Assembly (NCBI RefSeq): GCF_002706745.1
Contig: NZ_CP017702.1
Coordinates: 992,001-1,056,000 of the forward strand
Direction: 5' to 3'
Length of the DNA: 64,000 nucleotides
Source of the DNA: Companilactobacillus farciminis KCTC 3681 = DSM 20184
Lineage (GTDB): Bacteria; Bacillota; Bacilli; Lactobacillales; Lactobacillaceae
Shown here: one piece after another, positions 42,973 through 53,658 of the stretch
How positions within the stretch are numbered: the stretch's first letter is position 1
Layout: the number at the start of each line of letters is the position of its first letter
Translations under genes and position numbers: made by a program
The notes under the pieces: model-generated
What the model saw: the letters and a program-made list of their open reading frames with translations, nothing else
Told to the model about the DNA's origin: nothing
Database searches by the model: none

Positions 42973-44367
42973 GTGAAAGATTCTGTATCTACACGGGTAA
43001 AACTATCCATTCTTGCAGTCGGTTTATTGACATTCACAGGAATCTTAATCGAAACATCGATGAATGTTACTTTTCCCACATTAACTAAAGATTTAAACGT
43101 TTCATTAAGTACGGTTCAGTGGTTAACAACTGGATATTTGCTGTTAACAACAATAGTAATGAGTACGACCGCTTATGTTTTGAAAAAATTCAATCCTTTG
43201 AAAATTTTTATCTTTGCGGCCTCATTGTGTCTAATAGGCTCAATTATCTGTTTTATGGCGCCTAATTTTCCTGTCTTAATGGGTGGAAGATTATTACAAG
43301 CAATCGCAACCGGATTATCGACACCATTAATGTTTAACTTGATTTTTATGGAGATTCCTTCTTCACAATTAGGCTTATACACGGGCTTAGCGGGGGTAGT
43401 TATTTCGCTAGCACCTGCCTTGGGTCCAACTTATGGCGGAATTATTAACCGGATTTGGACATGGCGAGAAATTTTTGTGGGGATTTTACCATTAATAATT
43501 CTATTGTTTGTTCTGGGTTGGTTCACCATTCGTGGCAAAGCAATTGGAACAAAAGGAATTTCCTTTGATTATTTGAGCGTTGCTGGTTTAGCAATTATTT
43601 TTTCGGCTATTTTGTTTACCTTCGATCAAGCAGGTGCTCACGGATGGAGTTCTAGCCAATTTTTAATGGGAGTACTAACCTCCTTAATAATTTTTGGTGT
43701 TTTTGTTTGGTATAACAACAAGAGTCAGCGTCAGTTGATTGATTTTTCCATTTTAAAGATTCCTGTATTACGTCTAAGATTATATGGCTATTTTGGTTTG
43801 CAGTTTTTGAATATTGGTTTATCGTTTTTGCTACCAATCTTTGCACAAACGGTTTTGAAAGCTGACTCAGCTCAAGCCGGTTTGATGCTGTTGCCGGGGT
43901 CTTTATTAGGTGCAGTAGTGGGACCAATTGCAGGACATCTTTATGATAAAAAGGGTGCTACTTTGCCATTGATATTGAGTGGGATTTTGATTACTTTAGG
44001 AACAACATTGTTCTTAGTCAAAGGTTCAGATTTAACTTTGTTGAGCATCACTTGGATTTATTTAATTATCCGAATTGGCTTTAACTTTGGTTTTGGGACT
44101 TCGTTATCTGACGGTAGTATGCAAGTGTCTGGACCAAAGAAATCTGATCAAAATTCGCTGTTTAGTATGATGCAACAGTATGCAGGATCGCTGGGGACTA
44201 ATGTTTTGTCGGTCGTTATTTCAGCGGTAGCTTTGAATACTAAGGGAGAAGTTTTGAGTACAGTTATCGGTACTAAGATTGATTTTGCTGTGTTGACGGC
44301 TTTATCATTGTCGATTTTATTAACAATCATTTATGTTTACTTTAAATATGAAAAGAAGAATAATTGA
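42973..44367 (+). CDS. MFS transporter, DHA2 (14-helix) family exporter
   Basis: A 464-residue membrane protein with about 14 helices. The N-terminal NVTFPTLTKDLNVSLSTVQW and TGYLLLTTIVMSTTAY, and LGPTYGGIINRIWTWREIF (motif C region), are typical of drug:proton antiporters of the EmrB/LmrB type. It probably exports toxic compounds. GTG 42973 follows AGGGG; the earlier in-frame start at 42937 overlaps the terminator hairpin. No regulator gene is adjacent. Confidence 0.87.
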   Translation: MKDSVSTRVKLSILAVGLLTFTGILIETSMNVTFPTLTKDLNVSLSTVQWLTTGYLLLTTIVMSTTAYVLKKFNPLKIFIFAASLCLIGSIICFMAPNFPVLMGGRLLQAIATGLSTPLMFNLIFMEIPSSQLGLYTGLAGVVISLAPALGPTYGGIINRIWTWREIFVGILPLIILLFVLGWFTIRGKAIGTKGISFDYLSVAGLAIIFSAILFTFDQAGAHGWSSSQFLMGVLTSLIIFGVFVWYNNKSQRQLIDFSILKIPVLRLRLYGYFGLQFLNIGLSFLLPIFAQTVLKADSAQAGLMLLPGSLLGAVVGPIAGHLYDKKGATLPLILSGILITLGTTLFLVKGSDLTLLSITWIYLIIRIGFNFGFGTSLSDGSMQVSGPKKSDQNSLFSMMQQYAGSLGTNVLSVVISAVALNTKGEVLSTVIGTKIDFAVLTALSLSILLTIIYVYFKYEKKNN

Positions 44368-44479
44368 TTTAACAGGCCTTGATGTATAATCGGGGCTTTT
44401 TAAGTCTTGAGTAAACTGTTACAACAACTCGTGATTTGTTAAAATAGAGATAGTTAATTTCGGTTTTATTGGAGAATAT

Positions 44480-47137
44480 ATGTCAAAAAATAAAAAATTA
44501 CTTTTAATAGATGGAAACAGTGTTTCGTTTCGGGCATTTTTTGCGATGCACAATGTCTTAGATAAATTTGTCAATGGCGAGGGTATCCACACAAATGCCT
44601 TGTATGCCTTTAATAACATGTTGGAACTAATTCTAAAGGATGAAAAACCAACTCATGCCTTGGTGGCTTTTGATGCTGGTAAAACGACTTTTAGAACTAA
44701 GATGTTTGACGAGTACAAAGGAACTCGGGCCAAGACTCCTCAAGAGTTAATGGAACAGCTGCCTTTGATTCAAGAGATGTTGAACTATCGTGGCATCAAA
44801 ACTTATGAATTGCCTGATTATGAAGCTGACGATATTATCGGAACTATGTCGCACAAAGCTGAATTGGATGGTATGGACGTGACGATTATTACCGGTGACC
44901 GTGATTTGACGCAATTGGCTACTGACAAAGTAACTGTTAAAGTCAATGTCAAAGGCGTAACCGAAACAGAAAGCTATACGCCAGAACATGTTCAAGAAAA
45001 ATTGGGCATTACACCTAAGCAGATCATCGATATGAAGGGTCTAATGGGGGATAATTCTGATCACTATCCTGGGGTAGAAAAAGTCGGTGAAAAGACTGCT
45101 ATCAAGTTGCTCACTCAATATGGCAGCGTAGAAGGTATTTACGAACACGTTGATGAAATGAAGAAGAGCAAGTTAAAAGAACATTTGATCAATGATAAGG
45201 ACAAAGCTTTCTTGAGCAAGAAGTTAGCTACGATTGACCTAGAGGCACCGGTCGAATTGCAATTGACAGACCTTGAATATCGTGGCGACAATCAAGAACA
45301 ATTGATGCAATTTTATCAAAAGATGAATTTCAAGACTTTCTTGAGTAGAATGGATGTCCCTCAAGAAGATGCCGCTGAAAAATTGGCCGATATAAAAGTG
45401 TTGGAATTAAATGATAAAGCAGTTGAAAAAATCGTTAATAACGACAAAGTTCATACCTTGGTCGTGGAAGGTTTTGGCGAAAATTATCATACTTCACCGA
45501 TTATTGGTCTATTGATTTCTGACGGCGAAAACTATTACGGTACGACTGACTTTTCAATCTTAGAAAATGCTCAATTGAAGGATTGGTTGGCTGACAGCTC
45601 CAAAGAGAAGTATTTATTCGATAATAAAGCAACGATTGCACAATTGACTCGTTACGGCTGTCAATTAAGTGGCGTCACGTTCGATATGTTGTTAGTAGCT
45701 TATTTGTTGGATACCAACGATAACAAGCAAGATATTGGTTTAGTTGCCAAAAATTATGATATTAATTTACCAACTGAAGAAGAATTTTATGGCAAAGGGG
45801 TCAAAAAAGCAGTTCCAGAAGATGATAACGTCTTATTGAACTTCTTAGCTCAAAAAGCCCAAGTCATCAATACTCTAAAAGACAAAATGATGGCTGAACT
45901 AAAAGATAACGATCAAGATAGTTTGTACGATGAGATTGAATTACCACTGTCGAATGTTTTAGCGGAAATGGAAATCAAGGGTATTACGGTCGAAGTTTCT
46001 AAATTAAAAGAGATGGAAAATGCCTTTGCTACACGTTTGGCTAAAATTGAACAAGAAATTTATCAAGAAGCAGGTAAGGAATTCAACATCAATTCGCCTA
46101 AACAATTAGGAGTCGTCTTGTTTGAAGATTTGAAATTACCAGTTATTAAAAAGACGAAGACTGGCTATTCAACTTCAGTAGATGTCTTGGAGAAATTAAA
46201 AGATAAATCACCTGTAGTTCAAAAAGTTCTCGATTATCGTCAAATTTCAAAAATTCAATCAACTTATGTCGTTGGTTTACAAAAATTTGTTCAACCGGAC
46301 AATAAGATTCACACGATTTACTTGCAGACTTTGACACAAACAGGACGTTTATCATCAATTGAACCTAATTTGCAAAATATTCCAATTCGAATCGATGAAG
46401 GAAAACAAATTAGAAAGGCCTTTGTACCAAAACATCCGGACTGGGAAATCTTTTCAGCCGATTATTCACAAGTTGAGTTGCGTGTTTTAGCACACATTTC
46501 TGGTGACGAGCACATGCAAGAAGCCTTCAATGAAGATTATGATATCCACGCTCACACAGCTATGAGAATCTTTGGACTTGATAGTACTGATGAAGTGACA
46601 CCTAATATGCGTCGCCAAGCTAAAGCTACTAATTTCGGTATCGTTTACGGAATCAGTGACTACGGCTTATCGCAAAACATCGGTATCAGTCGTAAAAAAG
46701 CTGCTGAATTTATTGCCTCATATTTTGAACAGTATCCTGGAGTAAAGAAGTATATGGACGATATTGTCAAATATGCTCGTGAAAATGGTTATGTTGAAAC
46801 AATCATGCATCGTCGTCGTTATTTGCCAGATATTCATTCTCGTAATTTTAATATTAGAAACTTTGCTCAAAGAACAGCGATGAATACGCCAATTCAAGGT
46901 AGTGCGGCAGATATTATTAAAGTAGCGATGATCAATATGCAAAAGATGCTAGAAAAAGAAAAATTGCAAGCTAACCTTTTGTTGCAAGTACACGATGAAA
47001 TGATTTTTGAAGCACCGAAATCAGAAATTGCAACCCTTGAAAAATTAGTGCCAAGTGTGATGGATTCAGCAGTCAAACTCGATGTTCCTTTGAAAGTGGA
47101 AACTGCTCACGGCAAAACTTGGTATGAAGCGAAATAG
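44480..47137 (+). CDS. polA: DNA polymerase I
   Basis: An 885-residue protein. The 5' nuclease domain is at 1-290 (YEADDIIGT, GLMGDNSDHYPGVEKVG). The 3'-5' exonuclease-like domain is at about 310-480 and appears inactive, as in Bacillus, with the usual acidic residues not evident. The polymerase domain carries DYSQVELR, ATNFGIVYGIS, QGSAADIIKVA and LQVHDE. It fills gaps and removes RNA primers. ATG 44480 follows GGAGA. It leads the polA-mutM-coaE-nrdR-dnaB-dnaI run. Confidence 0.97.
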   Translation: MSKNKKLLLIDGNSVSFRAFFAMHNVLDKFVNGEGIHTNALYAFNNMLELILKDEKPTHALVAFDAGKTTFRTKMFDEYKGTRAKTPQELMEQLPLIQEMLNYRGIKTYELPDYEADDIIGTMSHKAELDGMDVTIITGDRDLTQLATDKVTVKVNVKGVTETESYTPEHVQEKLGITPKQIIDMKGLMGDNSDHYPGVEKVGEKTAIKLLTQYGSVEGIYEHVDEMKKSKLKEHLINDKDKAFLSKKLATIDLEAPVELQLTDLEYRGDNQEQLMQFYQKMNFKTFLSRMDVPQEDAAEKLADIKVLELNDKAVEKIVNNDKVHTLVVEGFGENYHTSPIIGLLISDGENYYGTTDFSILENAQLKDWLADSSKEKYLFDNKATIAQLTRYGCQLSGVTFDMLLVAYLLDTNDNKQDIGLVAKNYDINLPTEEEFYGKGVKKAVPEDDNVLLNFLAQKAQVINTLKDKMMAELKDNDQDSLYDEIELPLSNVLAEMEIKGITVEVSKLKEMENAFATRLAKIEQEIYQEAGKEFNINSPKQLGVVLFEDLKLPVIKKTKTGYSTSVDVLEKLKDKSPVVQKVLDYRQISKIQSTYVVGLQKFVQPDNKIHTIYLQTLTQTGRLSSIEPNLQNIPIRIDEGKQIRKAFVPKHPDWEIFSADYSQVELRVLAHISGDEHMQEAFNEDYDIHAHTAMRIFGLDSTDEVTPNMRRQAKATNFGIVYGISDYGLSQNIGISRKKAAEFIASYFEQYPGVKKYMDDIVKYARENGYVETIMHRRRYLPDIHSRNFNIRNFAQRTAMNTPIQGSAADIIKVAMINMQKMLEKEKLQANLLLQVHDEMIFEAPKSEIATLEKLVPSVMDSAVKLDVPLKVETAHGKTWYEAK

Positions 47138-47145
47138 GTGATAAA

Positions 47146-47973
47146 ATGCCAGAAATGCCAGAAGTAGAAACAGTCAGACGTGGCTTGATTGATCAGGTCA
47201 AAGGTAGAAAAATAACTCATGTCGAAATCCGTTATCAAAATTTGATTACTGGGGATGTCGACCAGTTCGTCGAATTCGTAACCGGAGCAACAGTCACTGA
47301 TATTGGACGTCGTGCTAAGTTCTTATTGATACATTTGGATAATGGCTATACAATTATCAGTCATTTAAGAATGGAAGGACGTTATAAGATCTCTAACGAT
47401 CCTAGTGCCATTGATAAGCATTCTCATGCAATCTTTACATTAGATAATGGCGAAAAATTGATTTATAATGATGTTCGAAAATTTGGCCGAATGCAGTTGT
47501 GGAATACTGATGATTTAAGCAATAACAAGTCGATTCAAAAGCTTGGACCGGAGCCTTTATCAAAAGACTTTACTTTTGAAAATTTGAAGCCTAGAATTAT
47601 ACGTCATCGTAAAGATATCAAGACCGTTCTGTTGGATCAATCAGTGATGAGTGGTTTGGGAAATATTTATGTTGATGAGGTTTTGTGGAAGGTGAAGATT
47701 CATCCAGAAACGTCGGCTAATCATCTGACTGATAAAGACATTCAAAAGATTATTGAAGCGTCCAATGAAGAGATGAGACAAGCCATTCAAGCTGGTGGTT
47801 CAACGGTTCGTTCATACATTGACGCCAACGGTCACAAAGGTAATATGCAAAATAGTTTGAAAGTTTATGGTAAAGAGGGGACACCTTGTCCAAGATGCGA
47901 GACTGAGATCGAAAAAATCAAAGTTGGTGGTCGTGGTACGCATTTTTGTCCGAAGTGTCAAGTAATCAAATGA
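47146..47973 (+). CDS. mutM: formamidopyrimidine-DNA glycosylase
   Basis: A 275-residue repair enzyme. It starts MPEMPEVETVRRGL, with the catalytic Pro2 and Glu3. It has the lesion-loop lysine region and a C-terminal zinc finger with CPRCETEI and FCPKCQ. It removes 8-oxoguanine and formamidopyrimidines and nicks the strand. It is 8 bases after polA, with which it is often paired in Firmicutes. The stop overlaps coaE by 4 bases (ATGA). Confidence 0.96.
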   Translation: MPEMPEVETVRRGLIDQVKGRKITHVEIRYQNLITGDVDQFVEFVTGATVTDIGRRAKFLLIHLDNGYTIISHLRMEGRYKISNDPSAIDKHSHAIFTLDNGEKLIYNDVRKFGRMQLWNTDDLSNNKSIQKLGPEPLSKDFTFENLKPRIIRHRKDIKTVLLDQSVMSGLGNIYVDEVLWKVKIHPETSANHLTDKDIQKIIEASNEEMRQAIQAGGSTVRSYIDANGHKGNMQNSLKVYGKEGTPCPRCETEIEKIKVGGRGTHFCPKCQVIK

Positions 47974-48563
47974 GTAAAATATACGGATTAACTGGTGGAA
48001 TTGCGGCTGGAAAGTCAACCATCCTAGATTTTTTTAAAACTTATGGCTGCAAAGTTTATGATGCTGACCAAATTGCGCGTCAAGTCGTTGAAGTGGGCAG
48101 TGTCGGATTAAAACAAATAGTTGAAAAATTTGGTCAAGAGGTATTGAATTCTGACCAGACATTAAATCGCCAAAAATTAGCGGGAATTGTTTTTTCAGAC
48201 AGTGAGCAGCTACAAAATTTGAATAATATCACTCGACCTTTGATCAAGAAAAGAATTTTAAAAATAATCGCCGATACTAAAGCATCAGATGAGCAGACTA
48301 TTTCTATTTTTGAGATTCCTTTATTGTTTGAAGGTGGATATCAACCGTATTTTGACGGTATAATAACTATTTATGTTAATGAAAAAGTACAGTTAAAACG
48401 TTTAATGAATAGAAATAATTTGACCAAGGAAGTTGCCCTAGATCGTATCAATTCACAAATGTCGATGTCAGAGAAAAGAGATCGAGCTGATTTTGTGATT
48501 GATAATTCAGGCGATTTGACGCATTTAGCAGATGAGTTCGATAAGTTGATATCGCAACTTTGA
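47970..48563 (+). CDS. coaE: dephospho-CoA kinase
   Basis: A 197-residue P-loop kinase with GLTGGIAAGKST at the N-terminus, and DADQIARQVVE and EIPLLFEGGY as substrate-site motifs. It carries out the final step of coenzyme A synthesis. ATG 47970 overlaps the mutM stop; the TTG-type start at 47946 would lie deep within mutM. Polymerase-repair-CoA kinase is a common gene order in lactobacilli. Confidence 0.95.
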   Translation: MSKIYGLTGGIAAGKSTILDFFKTYGCKVYDADQIARQVVEVGSVGLKQIVEKFGQEVLNSDQTLNRQKLAGIVFSDSEQLQNLNNITRPLIKKRILKIIADTKASDEQTISIFEIPLLFEGGYQPYFDGIITIYVNEKVQLKRLMNRNNLTKEVALDRINSQMSMSEKRDRADFVIDNSGDLTHLADEFDKLISQL

Positions 48564-48584
48564 TTTGGAAAAGAGGTTAGAATT

Positions 48585-49058
48585 TTGATTTGTCCACATT
48601 GTCATCATGATTCATCAAAAGTAATCGACAGTCGTCCTAGTGATGAAGGTCGTGCTATTAGAAGACGTCGTGAATGCGAGTTTTGCGGCACTAGATTTAC
48701 AACATTTGAAAGACTAGAAAAGGCACCATTATTAGTAATTAAGAAAAATGGTAATCGTGAAGAATTCAGTCGTGAGAAGTTATTGCGAGGAATCGTACGT
48801 GCAGCCGAAAAACGTCCGGTTACGATGGATCAAATGAATGGAATCGTTGATAAAGTTGAAAATGAAATTAGATCAACTGGTGAGAGTGAAGTACGCTCAC
48901 AATTGATTGGTGAACACGTCATGAAAATTTTAGCCAAAGTTGACGATGTCACTTATATTCGTTTTGCCAGCGTTTATCGTGAATTTAAAGATATGAATAG
49001 TTTCATGAAAGAAGTTCAGGAAATGATGGCGAACGGCAAAAAAATTGATAAGAAATAA
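48585..49058 (+). CDS. nrdR: transcriptional repressor NrdR
   Basis: A 157-residue protein with an N-terminal zinc ribbon (CPHCHHD, then CEFCG) followed by an ATP-cone domain (PLLVIKKNGNREEFSREKLL). It senses ATP/dATP and represses ribonucleotide reductase genes. The start is TTG 48585 after AGAGG; this gives the usual MxCPxC beginning. It lies between coaE and dnaB. Confidence 0.95.
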   Translation: MICPHCHHDSSKVIDSRPSDEGRAIRRRRECEFCGTRFTTFERLEKAPLLVIKKNGNREEFSREKLLRGIVRAAEKRPVTMDQMNGIVDKVENEIRSTGESEVRSQLIGEHVMKILAKVDDVTYIRFASVYREFKDMNSFMKEVQEMMANGKKIDKK

Positions 49059-49069
49059 GAGGTGGGCTT

Positions 49070-50422
49070 GTGTCTAATAATGCATCCGATAAGTTTACGC
49101 CTTTAGTGGGATATTGGTGCCTGCCTAACGGTCATCTCAATGATGAAGACCGTCACGTTTTGACAGATTTATATTTACCAATTTTGGGTACAGAATCTTT
49201 CAGTCTGTATCTTTTGTTGTGGGAAAAATTACCTAATAAAGAATTGATCACGCAGCGTAAGCCACATGCTGAATTGTTCAGTTTATTGGGAATTGATATC
49301 AAGAGATTTTATGAAGCACGAATCAAGTGTGAAGCTTTGGGATTGATCCGAACTTTTAGAAAAAAAGATGATATAGGACCTTACTATGTCTATCAATTGT
49401 TTGAACCTCTATCACCAGATGACTTTTTTAGAGATGATTTGTTGAGTATTTTTCTATATGAACAAATTGGTGATAAAAGATATCGTTTATTGGCTGATAA
49501 ATATAGTCATTCGGAGATGATTTTGCAAAATTCCGATGAGATCACCAAAGACTTTTTGGAAGTTTTCAAATTAAACAATGATGATTTGATCAATACGCCG
49601 ACTGATGTTGAAAATATTCGAAGTGAATTCTCGAAGACTAAGAAGCAGAAGCCAGCTTTGAATGAGAATGACATTCAACCGCTTGATTGGGAACTGATTT
49701 CTGATCGAATCGAGCAGTCATTTAAGATCAGTCCAGATAATTTATTGGAAAATCAAGATTTAATAATCAATTTACATGCATTTTATGGTATCGATGAAAT
49801 GACGATTATTGAATTTATCGGTAAAACTTGCGATATCGTCAATAATAAAATTGATCCCGATCGCTTGAAAAAGTCTATTCAGGACCGATTCGAGAAGAAC
49901 GCTAATATATCTGCACGTCAACAACCAGAAATGGTTGAAACTAAAGACGATGAGACACATAACTTTAATCGTTCAGATCAATTGATTTTGCAACAAGCTA
50001 AGAAATTAACTCCAGCGGACTTTTTGGCTGCTCAAAAGCAAAAGAGTGGTGGCTTTGTTGGTAAAGTTGAGGCAAATGCTTTGCGAGATATGGCAATGAA
50101 GGCATATTTGCCATCTTCTGTTATAAATATTATGGTTTATTATATTTTACAAAGCTCATCAGTTTTATCGACACCATTTTTAGAGACTGTGGCAAATGAC
50201 TGGACACAAAACGGTGTTAAAACGCCAGAGCAAGCACTGCAACGAATTACTGATTTCCAAAATCGTCCTCGTGGCAAACGGCGTTATAACAATAAAAACC
50301 GTAAAGTCGAACAAGCAACCGATTGGTCTAAAGTTAAAGCTAAAATTCCTACAAATAAACAACAAGATAATGGGGTTCAGTTGCAGGATAGATTAAAACG
50401 ATTAAGAAATAAGGATAAATAA
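49070..50422 (+). CDS. dnaB: replication initiation and membrane attachment protein DnaB
   Basis: A 450-residue Firmicute DnaB (not the helicase). It has an N-terminal winged-helix-type domain (VGYWCLPNGHLNDEDRHVL) and the C-terminal DnaB_2/DnaD-like module (LPSSVINIMVYYIL near 350-400), followed by a basic tail (NRPRGKRRYNNKNRK). It helps load the replicative helicase at origins and restarted forks. The start is GTG 49070. DnaI is encoded next. Confidence 0.93.
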   Translation: MSNNASDKFTPLVGYWCLPNGHLNDEDRHVLTDLYLPILGTESFSLYLLLWEKLPNKELITQRKPHAELFSLLGIDIKRFYEARIKCEALGLIRTFRKKDDIGPYYVYQLFEPLSPDDFFRDDLLSIFLYEQIGDKRYRLLADKYSHSEMILQNSDEITKDFLEVFKLNNDDLINTPTDVENIRSEFSKTKKQKPALNENDIQPLDWELISDRIEQSFKISPDNLLENQDLIINLHAFYGIDEMTIIEFIGKTCDIVNNKIDPDRLKKSIQDRFEKNANISARQQPEMVETKDDETHNFNRSDQLILQQAKKLTPADFLAAQKQKSGGFVGKVEANALRDMAMKAYLPSSVINIMVYYILQSSSVLSTPFLETVANDWTQNGVKTPEQALQRITDFQNRPRGKRRYNNKNRKVEQATDWSKVKAKIPTNKQQDNGVQLQDRLKRLRNKDK

Positions 50423-50423
50423 C

Positions 50424-51332
50424 ATGGAAAATTTAGGAAACAGACTGGCAGAATATTTAAATTCAAAAAATTTAACGGAGGATTACCGCCGTTTACTTAA
50501 TGGTGCCTTAAAAGATCCTGACGTACAGAAGTTTCTCAAGGAAAATAGCGATTCAATTAATCCCAACGCTCTTTCCACGAGTGCTGCTAGTATTTATGAA
50601 TTTTATAATAATAAGAATCATGCCAGCGAATTGTCTAAAGGCTATTATCCTAAATTGATCGTCAATAATCACAATATTGAAGTAGCTTATTATCCCAATG
50701 AAAGAACTAAGAACAAAGAAAAACGCAATCAATATGAAACGGGATTTGTTTTGATGGATATGCCATCTGATATTAGAAATGCTAAGTTGGACGATTATGG
50801 TGGCAGTGGTCGCCAAGATGCGCTCGGCAAAGCTTTAGACTTCATCGACAACTATTTGAATCATGACGGATTTGTGCCAGGGTTGTACTTAGCAGGAGAT
50901 TTTGGTGTTGGCAAAACTTATTTGTTAGGTGCAATCGCCAATGAATTATTTAAAAATGATGTTCATACGACGATGATGCATTTTCCGACCTTTGCCGTTG
51001 AAATGAAGAATTCAATTGGAACTAATAGCGTCTTGGCTAAAGTGAATAAAATCAAAGGTGCTGAGATCTTGATGTTAGATGATATTGGGGCAGACTCAAT
51101 GTCTAGTTGGATCAGGGATGAAGTTTTAGGTGTTATTTTGCAATACCGTATGCAAGAGAACTTACCAACCTTTTTCTCATCTAATTTCTCAATGAAAGAA
51201 TTGGAAAAACACCTTGCCATCAACCAACGTGGCGAAGAAGAACCAGTCAAAGCAAAGCGTATCATGGAGCGAGTCAGATACCTCTCTAGAGAAGTAATCG
51301 TGACAGGTCCTAACAGAAGATTTGAAAAATAG
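50424..51332 (+). CDS. dnaI: primosomal helicase loader DnaI
   Basis: A 302-residue AAA+ protein. The N-terminal domain contacts the helicase. The ATPase has Walker A GDFGVGKTYLL (near residue 155), Walker B ILMLDDIGAD, and an arginine finger region RVRYLSREV. It loads the replicative helicase with DnaB and DnaD. It starts one base after dnaB, as in Bacillus. The thrS T-box leader follows. Confidence 0.94.
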   Translation: MENLGNRLAEYLNSKNLTEDYRRLLNGALKDPDVQKFLKENSDSINPNALSTSAASIYEFYNNKNHASELSKGYYPKLIVNNHNIEVAYYPNERTKNKEKRNQYETGFVLMDMPSDIRNAKLDDYGGSGRQDALGKALDFIDNYLNHDGFVPGLYLAGDFGVGKTYLLGAIANELFKNDVHTTMMHFPTFAVEMKNSIGTNSVLAKVNKIKGAEILMLDDIGADSMSSWIRDEVLGVILQYRMQENLPTFFSSNFSMKELEKHLAINQRGEEEPVKAKRIMERVRYLSREVIVTGPNRRFEK

Positions 51333-51370
51333 CTTGCATTTCTGAAAAATAAATGTTTCAATAAAGCCAT

Positions 51371-51600
51371 GAAAGATAACACTTCGGTTCTAATTCAGGG
51401 AGGGTGCGATTACTGGAAGCTTACCCATTACTGGAGTTACCACTTTCACATAAAATTGTATAATGGTCGGTTACTTTATAACCAAATGAGAGAAAACTGT
51501 TATTTGTTGTACAGTTTTAAAGTGGGTGGAACCGCGTAGAGAATACGTCCCTGAAGTATGCACATATCTTAAGATATGAGTGTACTTCAGGGACGTATTT
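51371..51600 (+). promoter_or_regulatory. T-box riboswitch controlling thrS
   Basis: The T-box core AAAGTGGGTGGAACCGCG lies at 51520-51537. It is followed by a long terminator (ACGTCCCTGAAGTA near 51545-51558 with TACTTCAGGGACGT near 51583-51596, then seven Ts). Stem I is closed by GAAAG (51371-51375) and CTTTC (51443-51447). The codon ACC at 51439-51441 is the likely threonine specifier. Confidence 0.92.
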
Positions 51601-51633
51601 TTTTGTTATCTAATACTTAGGAGGAAATAGTCT

Positions 51634-53601
51634 ATGTCAAAAATCAAGTTAACATTCCCAGATGATTCAGTTAAGGAGTTTGACGAAGGCACAACAACCT
51701 TAGACGTTGCTAAATCAATCAGCACATCTCTAGGCAAAAAAGCTGTTGCCGGTAAAATCAATGATGTCCTAGTAGACCTAGAACGTCCATTGAAACAAGA
51801 TGGTAAAATCGAAATTATCTCAGCAGAAGATAAAGCAGATGCTCAAAAGGTATTGAGAAATACTGCTGCATTGGTATTCAGTGCTGCTGCTAAGAGTTTC
51901 AAGAAAGATCTTCACTTCGGTGAAAAACACTCAAATGATGATGGCTTCTTCGTAGATACTGATAGTGCCGATGGTCAAATCAGTGTTGATGAATTACCAG
52001 AAATCGCAGCATTGATGAATAAAATCATCAAGAACAACGATAAGATTGAAAGATCAATGATGGACAAGAAAGAACTAGTTGAAATGTTCAAAGACGATCC
52101 ATACAAGTCATCATTGGTTGATGCAATCGAATCAGTTCAAATTCCTGTATACACATTAGATGGTTTCGTTGACTTTGGTTATGATGCCGTACTTACAAAT
52201 CTTAAAGCTTTGAAACACTTCGAATTACTTTCAGTTGCCGGTGCTTATTGGCAAGGTAAGTCAAGTAACCCAATGCTACAAAGAATTTATGGTACAGCCT
52301 TCTATAAAGAAGATGGACTAAAAGCTGACCTCAAACGTCGTGCTGAAATCAAAGAACGTGACCACAGAACAATCGGCCGTGACCTTGACTTGTTCTTCGT
52401 TGATCCAGAAGTCGGTGCTGGTCTTCCATACTGGATGCCAAATGGTGCAACAATTCGTCGTGTTATAGAAAGATATATCATCGACAAGGAAGTTGCTTGG
52501 GGTTACCAACACGTTTATACACCAATCCTTATGAACTTGAATGCTTATAAGACTTCAGGTCACTGGGAACACTACCGTGAAGACATGTTCCCACCAATGG
52601 ACATGGGTGATGGCGAAATGCTTGAATTACGTCCTATGAACTGTCCTTCACATATCCAAATTTACAACCACCACAACCGTTCATACAGAGATTTACCACT
52701 TCGTATCGCTGAACTTGGTATGATGCATAGATATGAAAAATCAGGTGCTTTGTCAGGACTACAACGTGTTCGTGAAATGACTCTAAATGATGGTCACACA
52801 TTCGTTGCTCTTGACCAAATCCAAGAAGAATTCAAACGTACACTACAATTGATGGTTGAAGTTTATAAAGACTTCGATATCACAGACTACACATTCCGTC
52901 TAAGTTATCGTGATCCAGCTAATACTGAAAAGTACTTCGATGACGATGAAATGTGGAACAGATCACAATCAATGCTTAAAGCTGCTATGGATGACCTTGG
53001 CTTGAAGTACTACGAAGCTGAAGGTGAAGCTGCTTTCTACGGTCCAAAGCTTGATGTTCAAACAAAGACAGCTCTTGGAAACGAAGAAACACTATCAACT
53101 ATTCAACTAGACTTCATGCAACCAGAGAAGTTCCAACTAACATATGTTGGTTCAGATGGTGAAGATCACAGACCAGTTATGATTCACCGTGGTATCGTTT
53201 CAACTATGGAAAGATTTATCGCTTACCTAATTGAAATGTACAAGGGTGCTTTCCCAACATGGTTAGCTCCAACACAAGTACGTATCATTCCTGTTAACAA
53301 CAAACTTCACGCAGACTATGCTAACGAAGTTCTTTCAGAATTACGTGCTAAGAACATCCGTGCTGAACTTGATGATCGTGATGAAAAGATGGGTTACAAG
53401 ATCCGTGATGCCCAAACAATGAAGATTCCATATACAGTTGTTATTGGTGATGAAGAATCTAAGAACGCCACAGTTTCAGTAAGAAAATATGGTGAAGATG
53501 ATTCAGCTTCAGAAAATGCTAAGATGTTCGTCAGTTCAGTAGTTGCTGATATTGCTAACTACAGTCGTAAAGATGTTACTGACAAATCTGACAAAGACTA
53601 A
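51634..53601 (+). CDS. thrS: threonyl-tRNA synthetase
   Basis: A 655-residue class II synthetase. N-terminal TGS (1-63) and editing domains precede the catalytic core with [13 protein letters not shown] (zinc-ligand Cys), [13 protein letters not shown] and [11 protein letters not shown]. The C-terminal anticodon domain begins near [14 protein letters not shown]. It charges tRNA-Thr and corrects Ser-tRNA-Thr. ATG 51634 follows AGGAGG. Expression is set by the T-box. Confidence 0.97.
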   Translation: MSKIKLTFPDDSVKEFDEGTTTLDVAKSISTSLGKKAVAGKINDVLVDLERPLKQDGKIEIISAEDKADAQKVLRNTAALVFSAAAKSFKKDLHFGEKHSNDDGFFVDTDSADGQISVDELPEIAALMNKIIKNNDKIERSMMDKKELVEMFKDDPYKSSLVDAIESVQIPVYTLDGFVDFGYDAVLTNLKALKHFELLSVAGAYWQGKSSNPMLQRIYGTAFYKEDGLKADLKRRAEIKERDHRTIGRDLDLFFVDPEVGAGLPYWMPNGATIRRVIERYIIDKEVAWGYQHVYTPILMNLNAYKTSGHWEHYREDMFPPMDMGDGEMLELRPMNCPSHIQIYNHHNRSYRDLPLRIAELGMMHRYEKSGALSGLQRVREMTLNDGHTFVALDQIQEEFKRTLQLMVEVYKDFDITDYTFRLSYRDPANTEKYFDDDEMWNRSQSMLKAAMDDLGLKYYEAEGEAAFYGPKLDVQTKTALGNEETLSTIQLDFMQPEKFQLTYVGSDGEDHRPVMIHRGIVSTMERFIAYLIEMYKGAFPTWLAPTQVRIIPVNNKLHADYANEVLSELRAKNIRAELDDRDEKMGYKIRDAQTMKIPYTVVIGDEESKNATVSVRKYGEDDSASENAKMFVSSVVADIANYSRKDVTDKSDKD

Positions 53602-53612
53602 TTAATAAAGCA

Positions 53613-53649
53613 AAATGTAAATTCACATTGTGGATTTACATTTTTTTTT
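53613..53649 (+). terminator. terminator after thrS
   Basis: AAATGTAAAT (53613-53622) pairs with ATTTACATTT (53634-53643) and is followed by Ts to 53649. Confidence 0.85.
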
Positions 53650-53658
53650 GGAGGAAAA

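Noticed and set aside
44368..44400. AGGCC and GGGGCT segments after the MFS gene as a terminator
   Set aside because: The arms contain mismatches and the T-run is short. I could not draw a convincing stem.
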